This document shows positions 1-4,403 of a DNA stretch of 5,022 bases, one piece after another. Origin of the DNA: an uncultured Fidelibacterota bacterium (GTDB taxonomy: Bacteria; Fidelibacterota; Fidelibacteria; Fidelibacterales; Fidelibacteraceae); assembly GCA_937862595.1 (NCBI GenBank), contig CALMFL010000132.1:1-5022 (forward strand), in the 5' to 3' direction. The notes beneath the pieces are model-generated. The model did not search any database. It was not told the DNA's origin and was given only the letters and a program-made list of their open reading frames with translations. A program made the position numbers and the translations under genes. Position 1 is the stretch's first letter; every line of letters starts with the position of its first letter.

Positions 1-1
1 T

Positions 2-826
2 CAGGATACTCGAAATTATTACACAAACACACCCGGACGCGTTGTGCTTGAGTTTAGCGTGGGCCAGGATACTTCCGGGGTTGAGAGTTGGAGAGAGAGC
101 TTGACCTTTGTGTCAGATACCATGAACACAAGAACGTTCAATTCTTATTGGCAGGCCTCCGTTGACGATGGAGGTTTTTACGTTATGACAATTACGGAAA
201 TTAAACCTGAAAGAATGGGTGATGTTGAAATCGCTCAAGATGAATATCGCATATCCTTTGTTCTCGAAGAAGGCGAGGTTGCCTACAAACCCAATATCTA
301 CCTCTATCCGAAGTTTATCACCCGGATGGATGTCTCCCTTGATTTCCCGCAGGGCGGTTCCGTGACCGTTTCGGATCCTCAGTATCCCGACGCCTGGCGG
401 AACATCAAGGTCACTCCCGGCGGAAAGATCAACGGCATGCATGATTACCTCTTCTATGAAGCTGCGCTGCCGGACCGCTGGCAGTACGACGAAGGCTGGC
501 AGGTGATGACCGGCGGTCTCGAAGCCTTTTTCCGGCAAAACCTGTCCGAATACGGATTTGCCGGAAACGAGATCGGCGATTTTATCGATTACTGGATACC
601 CCGGCTTCAGCATTCGCCCTGTTACAACATTTATCCCCAGTATACCGATAAAGTCAATGAACTGGTCACCTTGAACATCAGCAAAGAACCCGCATCCATC
701 CTGAGAATGTTCTATGTGATCGAAGAATCCCGGGAAATGAAGCCGGCCGGTATTCCGGCGCCGGCGATCCCCGGCTTCGAGCGCAGGGGCTTTACCGTCA
801 TCGAATGGGGCGTGGTTTTAAAGTGA
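2..826 (+). CDS. Array gene 1: putative lipoprotein with KPNIYLYP/EWG C-terminal domain, 5' end missing
   Basis: Function unknown. The reading frame is open to the window edge, so this is the last 274 residues of a longer protein. The GTG at 44 is not a convincing start, because GRVV around it aligns with GRVV just after the CIWAG motif of gene 2, and both share the DNA GGACGCGTTGTG (35-46 and 1167-1178). By that alignment the true start lies roughly 190 bp before the window and about 60 residues, including any signal peptide, are missing. Bases 2-286 encode the rest of a beta-rich N-terminal domain without cysteines, ending in DEYRISFVLE. Bases 287-823 encode the conserved domain: KPNIYLYP, FPQGG, WRNIKVTPGGKI, FLFYEAALPDRWQYDEGW, YGFAGNEIGDFIDYWIPRL, YPQYT and FERRGFTVIEWG. 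KP.IYLYPE proteins recur in bacteria without a known role. The C-terminal half is GC-rich like carA; the N-terminal half is not. Lipoprotein status is inferred from genes 2 and 3. Confidence 0.85.
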   Translation, partial: QDTRNYYTNTPGRVVLEFSVGQDTSGVESWRESLTFVSDTMNTRTFNSYWQASVDDGGFYVMTITEIKPERMGDVEIAQDEYRISFVLEEGEVAYKPNIYLYPKFITRMDVSLDFPQGGSVTVSDPQYPDAWRNIKVTPGGKINGMHDYLFYEAALPDRWQYDEGWQVMTGGLEAFFRQNLSEYGFAGNEIGDFIDYWIPRLQHSPCYNIYPQYTDKVNELVTLNISKEPASILRMFYVIEESREMKPAGIPAPAIPGFERRGFTVIEWGVVLK

Positions 827-851
827 TTAGTGACTGGAAACTGGTGACTGG
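824..851 (+). repeat. Four tandem degenerate heptamers starting at the gene 1 stop codon
   Basis: The units read TGATTAG, TGACTGG, AAACTGG and TGACTGG. The first three bases of the first unit are the stop codon of gene 1. Seven-base runs of the TGACTGG/TGATTAG type recur in intergenic DNA of some bacteria. Here the run is short and degenerate. Confidence 0.7.
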
Positions 852-858
852 GAATATT

Positions 859-866
859 TACTTTTG
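859..866 (+). promoter_or_regulatory. Candidate Bacteroidota -7 element before gene 2
   Basis: TACTTTTG fits the Bacteroidota primary-sigma -7 consensus TAnnTTTG exactly. The -33 region falls in the heptamer run, where only a poor match (CTGG at 834-837) is present. If used, transcription would start near 873, giving a leader of about 70 nt that contains the palindrome and would make gene 2 independently transcribed. The element is unchanged in the second spacer. An eight-base match with four fixed T residues is easily met by chance. Confidence 0.35.
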
Positions 867-886
867 AGATTTTAAAATAACGATAT

Positions 887-912
887 GTAGGGAACAGGCA
901 CGCCTGTTCCTA
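887..912. repeat. GTAG-bordered extragenic palindrome before gene 2
   Basis: After GTAG (887-890) comes a 20-bp near-perfect palindrome (891-910) with arms GGAACAGGC and GCCTGTTCC around AC, followed by TA. It has the form of REP-like or MITE-like extragenic palindromes. No T-run follows on either strand, so it is a poor intrinsic terminator. It would form a strong hairpin just upstream of the ribosome binding site of gene 2. Confidence 0.75.
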
Positions 913-931
913 AAATGAAAGGATATAATAC

Positions 932-936
932 AAAGG
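932..936 (+). promoter_or_regulatory. Ribosome binding site deciding the gene 2 start
   Basis: AAAGG lies 8 nt before ATG 945. No such element precedes the alternative ATG at 915, whose upstream bases form the palindrome arm. This and the canonical length of the resulting signal peptide favour 945. Confidence 0.5.
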
Positions 937-944
937 CCCCAAGC

Positions 945-1943
945 ATGAAAAAATTCCTCCCATTCCTCCTCGCGCTCATCCTGACGGTGATCATGTTTAC
1001 CGGATGTAAAAGTATATTCCCAAATCCGTATGATCAATTTGATTATGGCGATACCGTTCAAATCGCCATAGGTGAAACGGTCTATGAAACAAAAGATTTT
1101 TGGTTCCGTCTTGACAGTATTACGGAAGATAGCCGTTGTCCGGAAGGCATGGAATGCATTTGGGCAGGACGCGTTGTGTTCTGGATGACCATCGCTGACG
1201 GGTGGGGTGATGGGCGCTCAGTCAGTTTTTCATCCGATTCATGTATGGACAGATCATTATACTTTAATGATGATCCGCTTCATGAACCCGGTAGTTTATT
1301 TGAGATTCATATTACAGACATTATACCCTGTCCTGTTGCCGGACAGACGATTCAAGAAGAAGATTATAGAATAGCGTTTGTTCTGGAACCAAGTTCTATT
1401 ATCGACCGCAAACCCAATCTCTACCTGTACCCCGAAAAAACCACCAAAATGCGTGTTGCCATCGACTTCCCGCAAGGGGGAAAGGTCATTCATTCGGATC
1501 CTTTATATCCAGTGGATTGGAAGAATATCAAGGTCAAACCTGACGGCAAGATCGACAGAAAGTTCGATTTTCTCTTTTATGAATGCGAGATCCCCGATTT
1601 CTGGCAATATGTGGAGGGCTGGGTTGTCAAGCAAGAAGATTTGCCGGAATTTTTTGCGCAAAACCTTAAAGCATATGGCTTCAACGATGCTGAGATCGAG
1701 GATTTCCTTGCATTCTGGATACCGGATTTGAATGAAGATCCTTATTACATGATCCTGCCGCAATACACGGAGATGGTCAATCAGGTCATCAAGCTCAGGA
1801 TCTCGCCGCGGCCGGACAAGCTGATGCGCCTGCATTATGTCATCTCGGGTTCCGCCTTTCATTTTGATCTGCCCGAACCGGAGATCCCGGCATTTGAACG
1901 GGAAGGGTTTACCGCCACCGAATGGGGCGTGATTTTAAAGTGA
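945..1943 (+). CDS. Array gene 2: putative lipoprotein with SRCP-CIWAG domain and KPNLYLYP/EWG domain
   Basis: Function unknown; probably an envelope lipoprotein of 332 residues. Starting at ATG 945, the product has a short basic start (MKK), a hydrophobic stretch and a lipobox-like FTGC, with lipidated Cys at residue 21. AAAGG at 932-936 lies 8 nt upstream. An in-frame ATG at 915 would add 10 residues (MKGYNTKAPS), but it has no ribosome binding site and follows a palindrome directly, so 945 is preferred. Residues about 34-148 form a beta-rich domain with TVQIAIGE, LDSITEDSRCPEGMECIWAG (57-75) and closing YRIAFVLE. SRCP..CIWAG is a motif I know from uncharacterised Bacteroidota lipoproteins. 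Cys 65, 71, 100 and 129 could form disulfides. Residues 156-332 are the conserved domain, from KPNLYLYPE through FPQGG, VDWKNIKVKPDGKI, FLFYE, WQYVEGW, YGF and FWIP to FEREGFTATEWG. It has no recognisable enzyme motif. Confidence 0.85.
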   Translation: MKKFLPFLLALILTVIMFTGCKSIFPNPYDQFDYGDTVQIAIGETVYETKDFWFRLDSITEDSRCPEGMECIWAGRVVFWMTIADGWGDGRSVSFSSDSCMDRSLYFNDDPLHEPGSLFEIHITDIIPCPVAGQTIQEEDYRIAFVLEPSSIIDRKPNLYLYPEKTTKMRVAIDFPQGGKVIHSDPLYPVDWKNIKVKPDGKIDRKFDFLFYECEIPDFWQYVEGWVVKQEDLPEFFAQNLKAYGFNDAEIEDFLAFWIPDLNEDPYYMILPQYTEMVNQVIKLRISPRPDKLMRLHYVISGSAFHFDLPEPEIPAFEREGFTATEWGVILK

Positions 1944-1968
1944 TTAGTGACTGGAAACTGGTGACTGG
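1941..1968 (+). repeat. Four tandem degenerate heptamers starting at the gene 2 stop codon
   Basis: Identical to the run at 824-851, again with the stop codon as the first three bases of the first unit. Confidence 0.7.
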
Positions 1969-1975
1969 GAATATT

Positions 1976-1983
1976 TACTTTTG
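1976..1983 (+). promoter_or_regulatory. Candidate Bacteroidota -7 element before gene 3
   Basis: Same TACTTTTG as at 859-866, at the identical position in the second spacer. It would give gene 3 its own promoter with the same kind of leader. Confidence 0.35.
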
Positions 1984-2003
1984 AGATTTTAAAATAACGA
2001 TGT

Positions 2004-2029
2004 GTAGGGAACAGGCACGCCTGTTCCTA
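2004..2029. repeat. GTAG-bordered extragenic palindrome before gene 3
   Basis: Exact second copy of the palindrome at 887-912 (core at 2008-2027), at the same distance from the start of gene 3. Confidence 0.75.
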
Positions 2030-2048
2030 AAATGAAAGAATATAATAC

Positions 2049-2053
2049 AAAGG
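2049..2053 (+). promoter_or_regulatory. Ribosome binding site deciding the gene 3 start
   Basis: AAAGG lies 8 nt before ATG 2062, the same arrangement as for gene 2. ATG 2032 has no such element. Confidence 0.5.
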
Positions 2054-2061
2054 CCCCAAAC

Positions 2062-3006
2062 ATGAAAAAACTCCTCCCAACCCTCCTCGCGCTCATCCTG
2101 ACGGTGATCATCTTTACGGGATGCAGAAGTATTTTACCTTATAATGATTATGATGACCTTGATACGGTACAAATTTCAGTAGGTGAAAAATTATATCAGA
2201 GTAAAACTGAATGGACACGTTTGGATAGTATTACAATGGACTTGACAGACACGACCTTGCAAGCCTGGTTTACATTTCAAGTATATGACTCTTTGTTTAG
2301 CAGAAAATTCAAAGAGGGTGATTATGAAACATATTATTTTGATGATGTTGAGATGAAAATATTTTGCTTTCAGTGTTTGAAAATTAAATCTTATACTCCC
2401 GAAGCATTTCATCCTAATGAGTATCAAGTGACCTTCATAGCCAGTTCATTTATTTCAACAACACATTTCGACAAACCCAACATCTACCTCTATCCCGAAA
2501 AGAAGACAAAAATGACGGTCTCTCTTGACCTGCCCGAAGGCGGCAAGGTCACCGAATCCATCCCGGACTATCCCAAAAAATGGAAGAACATCCGCGTGAA
2601 ACCCGATGGTACGATCAATCGGAAATATGAGTTTCTTTTCTATGAGGCGGATCTGCCGGGGGATTGGCAAAAAGATGAAGGGTGGTGTATTGCCAAAAAA
2701 GATTTGCAATATTTCTTTATGACGAATCTTCGGGACTACGGTTTTAATAAAAAAGAGATCTCCCATTTCATAGAATATTGGATACCGCGTTTAAAAGATA
2801 AACCTTATTACATCATGTATCCGCAACATACGGCCAAGATCAACAGCATTGTGCCTTTAAAGATCAATAAAGCAGTAGATTCCCTGCTGCGCCTGTTCTA
2901 TTTCATTGATGGAAGCGACACCTGTCAGAACCTGACAACACCCCGGATCCCCTCTTTCGAACGCCAGGGGTTTGTCGTGACGGAGTGGGGCGGATCCTTA
3001 AAATAA
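2062..3006 (+). CDS. Array gene 3: putative lipoprotein with divergent N-terminal domain and KPNIYLYP/EWG domain
   Basis: Function unknown; 314 residues from ATG 2062, with AAAGG at 2049-2053. The alternative in-frame ATG at 2032 is disfavoured for the same reasons as in gene 2. The signal peptide is nearly that of gene 2 and ends in FTGC (Cys 21, followed by RSILP). Residues about 33-127 keep the outline of the gene 2 N-terminal domain (DTVQISVGEKLYQSK, RLDSIT, closing NEYQVTFIA). The SRCP..CIWAG motif is gone, and a CFQC pair stands at 102-105. The DNA of this part is very AT-rich (about 27-33% GC in two 60-base samples). Residues 138-314 are the conserved domain: KPNIYLYPEKKTKMTV, LPEGG, WKNIRVKPDGTI, FLFYEADLPGDWQKDEGW, YGFNKKEI, YWIPRL, YPQHT and FERQGFVVTEWGG. 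It is the last array member; the spacer repeat found after genes 1 and 2 does not follow it. Confidence 0.85.
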   Translation: MKKLLPTLLALILTVIIFTGCRSILPYNDYDDLDTVQISVGEKLYQSKTEWTRLDSITMDLTDTTLQAWFTFQVYDSLFSRKFKEGDYETYYFDDVEMKIFCFQCLKIKSYTPEAFHPNEYQVTFIASSFISTTHFDKPNIYLYPEKKTKMTVSLDLPEGGKVTESIPDYPKKWKNIRVKPDGTINRKYEFLFYEADLPGDWQKDEGWCIAKKDLQYFFMTNLRDYGFNKKEISHFIEYWIPRLKDKPYYIMYPQHTAKINSIVPLKINKAVDSLLRLFYFIDGSDTCQNLTTPRIPSFERQGFVVTEWGGSLK

Positions 3007-3024
3007 ATATCCCGTCGAAACGCA

Positions 3025-3111
3025 TGTAGAGACGCATTTGTAGAGACGCAAGATCTTGCATGTAGAGACGCAAGATCTTGCATGTAGAGACGCAAGATCT
3101 TGCGTCTCTAC
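3025..3111. repeat. Tandem GTAG-bordered palindromic repeats, three partial units and one complete
   Basis: Units begin TGTAGAGACGCA at 3025, 3039, 3061 and 3083, so spacings are 14, 22 and 22 bp. The second and third units are identical and keep the central GCAAGATCTTGC, but lack the right-hand arm. The last contains a perfect 28-bp palindrome (3084-3111), with left arm GTAGAGACGCAAGA and right arm TCTTGCGTCTCTAC. Repeats of this GTAGAGACG type are familiar from intergenic DNA of Bacteroidota and cyanobacteria. No T-run follows the palindrome directly. Confidence 0.9.
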
Positions 3112-3114
3112 TTC

Positions 3115-3132
3115 ACCCCGATGTTACGGGGT
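3115..3132 (+). terminator. Weak terminator-like hairpin after the array
   Basis: ACCCCG (3115-3120) and CGGGGT (3127-3132) form a 6-bp stem with a 6-nt loop. A T-rich run (3148-3153) follows only after about 15 nt, too far for a classical intrinsic terminator. The sequence around it (CACCCCG through TCAGGATGACA) resembles a dispersed intergenic repeat, so it may be repeat DNA and not a terminator. Confidence 0.3.
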
Positions 3133-3154
3133 TCAGGATGACATTCATTTTTTA

Positions 3155-3184
3155 TTTGCATATCGTTCATAATTGTTACCTTTT
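3155..3184 (+). promoter_or_regulatory. Candidate carA promoter (Bacteroidota -33/-7)
   Basis: TTTG (3155-3158) and TACCTTTT (3177-3184) are 18 bp apart. They match the Bacteroidota -33 TTTG element and five of the six fixed bases of -7 TAnnTTTG. Transcription would start near 3191, giving a leader of about 140 nt. A sigma-70-like alternative, TTCATT (3144-3149) with CATAAT (3168-3173) at an 18-bp spacing, is weaker at its -35. Confidence 0.35.
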
Positions 3185-3189
3185 AACAA
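3173..3189. promoter_or_regulatory. Dyad overlapping the candidate carA promoter
   Basis: TTGTTA (3173-3178) and TAACAA (3184-3189) form a perfect inverted repeat around CCTTT and sit over the candidate -7 element. The placement would suit an operator, but no regulator is identifiable and 6-bp AT-rich arms can arise by chance. Confidence 0.25.
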
Positions 3190-3191
3190 CG

Positions 3192-3212
3192 AAATGAACA
3201 AATATTTCATTT
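3192..3212 (+). other. AT-rich hairpin followed by T residues in the carA leader
   Basis: AAATGAA (3192-3198) and TTCATTT (3206-3212) form a 7-bp stem with a 7-nt loop, followed by TTT. A further T-run is at 3222-3228. The stem is nearly all A-U, so it is a doubtful terminator or attenuator. Confidence 0.25.
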
Positions 3213-3234
3213 TTTCATTGATTTTTTTCTGTTA

Positions 3235-3302
3235 TCGGGGAGGATGTTTTATTACATTATTCCAAGTTCCGGATGAGAGGGTGCAAAACCGGCGAACCCC
3301 GA
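3235..3302 (+). promoter_or_regulatory. Possible structured 5' leader of carA
   Basis: TCGGGG (3235-3240) can pair with CCCCGA (3297-3302), enclosing an inner stem. In the inner stem, GTTC and CGG (3266-3272) pair with CCG (3289-3291) and GAAC (3294-3297), with a 2-nt bulge; position 3297 is shared, so one pair must give way. The inner loop is purine-rich (3273-3288). The stretch lies wholly in the predicted carA leader, 29 to 96 nt before the start codon. It matches no riboswitch class I can name. Confidence 0.25.
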
Positions 3303-3330
3303 AAATCAGACACAGAGCGGCACGAACCAT

Positions 3331-4386
3331 ATGAACGCAAAACTTATCTTAGAGAACGGTTTAAGCTTCGAAGGGACAGCTTTCGGAGCGGCGCGGTCCA
3401 CCTCCGGCGAGGTGGTTTTTAATACCGGCATGGTCGGCTATCCCGAAGCGCTCACCGATCCCTCCTACTATGGACAGATCCTCGCTTCCACCTATCCGCT
3501 GATCGGGAATTACGGCGTCCCGGCCGAATCGGACGGCGATATCACAAGCAAGCGCTGGGAATCCCCCCGCATTCAGGCCTTCGGCTTCGTCGTCAGCGAT
3601 CTTTCGGAAGCCTACAGCCACTGGAACGCCGACATGAGCCTGGACGAATGGCTCAAAAAGGAGAACGTCCCCGGGATCAGCGGGATCGACACCCGCGCCC
3701 TGACCAAGGTCCTGCGCGAAAGCGGCACCATGCTGGGCAAGATCGTCGTGGACGGGCAGGATGTCGATTTTTACGATCCGAACAAGGACCTGCTCATCGA
3801 AAAGGTCGCCGTCAAGGCGCCCGTCGAACACGGGGAAGGCGAGCGGACCATCCTTCTGCTGGATTTCGGCTGCAAGAACAGCATTATCGCGAACCTGGTG
3901 AAACGCGGCATGCGGGTGATCCAGGTGCCCTATCATTACGATTATTCAACCATGAAGTATGACGGCGTCGTTCTCTCCAGCGGACCGGGCGATCCGGCGC
4001 AATACCGCTTTATGACCGACAGGATCCGCGATCTGATCGCGGAACGCAAACCGGTCCTGGGGATCTGCCTCGGGCATCAGCTCCTGGCCCTGACCGCCGG
4101 CGCAAGCACCTACAAGCTCGGTTACGGCCACCGCAGCCAGAACCAGCCCGTTCTGGACCGCCTGAGCCGCCGCGCCTACGTCACGACCCAGAACCACGGC
4201 TATGCGGTGGACATGAACAGCATTCCCGCCGGCTGGATCTCCTGGTTCGAGAACCTGAACGACGGGACCAACGAAGGCCTCTGGCACAAGAACCTGCCCG
4301 TGCTGTCCACCCAGTTCCACCCCGAGGCCATGCCGGGTCCCGTGGATACGGGCTTTATCTTCGACGAATTCAAACGCTGCTTTTAA
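3331..4386 (+). CDS. carA: Carbamoyl phosphate synthase small (glutaminase) subunit CarA
   Basis: CarA splits glutamine and passes ammonia through a tunnel to CarB, which makes carbamoyl phosphate from bicarbonate and ATP for pyrimidine and arginine synthesis in the cytoplasm. The 351-residue product (E. coli CarA has 382) has the CPSase small-chain N-terminal domain at about 1-150 (GEVVFNTGMVGYPEALTDPSYYGQI, IGNYG, GISGIDTRALTKVLRESG). A class I glutamine amidotransferase domain follows at about 170-351. Nucleophile Cys246 lies in GICLGHQ, and His330 and Glu332 lie in QFHPEA, each exactly 23 behind E. coli 269/353/355. The oxyanion glycines are in SGPGDP (218 and 220). All catalytic residues are present, so it should be active. 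GYGHRSQNQPV and NDGTNEG are Bacteroidota-like. The start is set by homology (MNAKLILENG); no strong Shine-Dalgarno precedes it. carB begins 17 bp downstream. The codons are GC-rich, unlike the array genes. Confidence 0.97.
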   Translation: MNAKLILENGLSFEGTAFGAARSTSGEVVFNTGMVGYPEALTDPSYYGQILASTYPLIGNYGVPAESDGDITSKRWESPRIQAFGFVVSDLSEAYSHWNADMSLDEWLKKENVPGISGIDTRALTKVLRESGTMLGKIVVDGQDVDFYDPNKDLLIEKVAVKAPVEHGEGERTILLLDFGCKNSIIANLVKRGMRVIQVPYHYDYSTMKYDGVVLSSGPGDPAQYRFMTDRIRDLIAERKPVLGICLGHQLLALTAGASTYKLGYGHRSQNQPVLDRLSRRAYVTTQNHGYAVDMNSIPAGWISWFENLNDGTNEGLWHKNLPVLSTQFHPEAMPGPVDTGFIFDEFKRCF

Positions 4387-4387
4387 A

Positions 4388-4394
4388 GGGGGAG
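4388..4394 (+). promoter_or_regulatory. Shine-Dalgarno of carB
   Basis: GGGGGAG lies 9 nt before ATG 4404, directly after the carA stop. It is the strongest ribosome binding site in the window and fixes the carB start. Confidence 0.7.
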
Positions 4395-4403
4395 TCCGGA
4401 GCC

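Larger units (their letters stand above)
816..1000 (+). repeat. Direct repeat copy 1: end of gene 1, 118-bp spacer and gene 2 signal sequence
   Basis: This stretch is repeated, without gaps, at an offset of 1117 bp (1933-2117). The first 69 bases (816-884) are identical in both copies. Across the 118-bp spacer (827-944) only positions 885, 922 and 943 differ. The signal-peptide part (945-1000) differs at four positions, after which similarity falls away into the divergent N-terminal domains. The repeat carries, in order, a heptamer run, a candidate promoter element, a GTAG-bordered palindrome and a ribosome binding site. Confidence 0.95.
1933..2117 (+). repeat. Direct repeat copy 2: end of gene 2, 118-bp spacer and gene 3 signal sequence
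   Basis: Second copy of the repeat at 816-1000, with the same internal order of elements and the same spacer length of 118 bp (1944-2061). No copy follows gene 3, whose downstream region starts with an unrelated sequence, so the repeat is tied to junctions between array genes. Confidence 0.95.
3007..3330. other. 324-bp intergenic region between the lipoprotein array and carA
   Basis: I see no gene here. In order it holds a block of GTAG-bordered repeats (3025-3111), a GC-rich hairpin (3115-3132), an AT-rich stretch with a candidate carA promoter and dyads (3144-3212), and a possibly folded carA leader (3235-3302). It separates two regions of very different base composition. Confidence 0.8.

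Noticed and set aside
44..46. GTG as the start of gene 1
   Set aside because: The frame stays open to the window edge and upstream residues align with gene 2 around GRVV, so the gene begins outside the window.
113..613. Minus-strand open frame opposite gene 1 (166 codons), and similar minus-strand frames opposite genes 2 and 3
   Set aside because: They lie wholly within paralogous coding regions whose + frame is conserved. Their translations show no recognisable domain.
924..929. Perfect TATAAT (also at 2041-2046) as a -10 box
   Set aside because: No -35-like sequence at the right distance, and a start near 936 would leave almost no leader and cut into the ribosome binding site.
3025..3111. 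CRISPR array
   Set aside because: Units are contiguous with no unique spacers, and the palindrome runs through the whole unit; this is a tandem extragenic repeat.
3084..3111. 28-bp palindrome as an intrinsic terminator
   Set aside because: A strong hairpin, but the following bases are TTCACCCC with no T-run; better explained as a repeat element.
3244..3276. Short leader frame (ATG, ten sense codons, TGA) in the carA leader
   Set aside because: The GGGGAGG before it abuts the ATG with no spacing, and the peptide shows no run of arginine or other telling codons. Likely chance.
3279..3320. Fragment resembling part of a cobalamin riboswitch (GGTGCAAAACC)
   Set aside because: The other conserved blocks are absent, and the downstream genes are carAB, not cobalamin genes.
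3361..3936. Minus-strand open frame of 191 codons opposite carA, plus others opposite carA and carB
   Set aside because: Shadow frames of GC-rich genes. The + strand encodes clear CarA and CarB motifs throughout.
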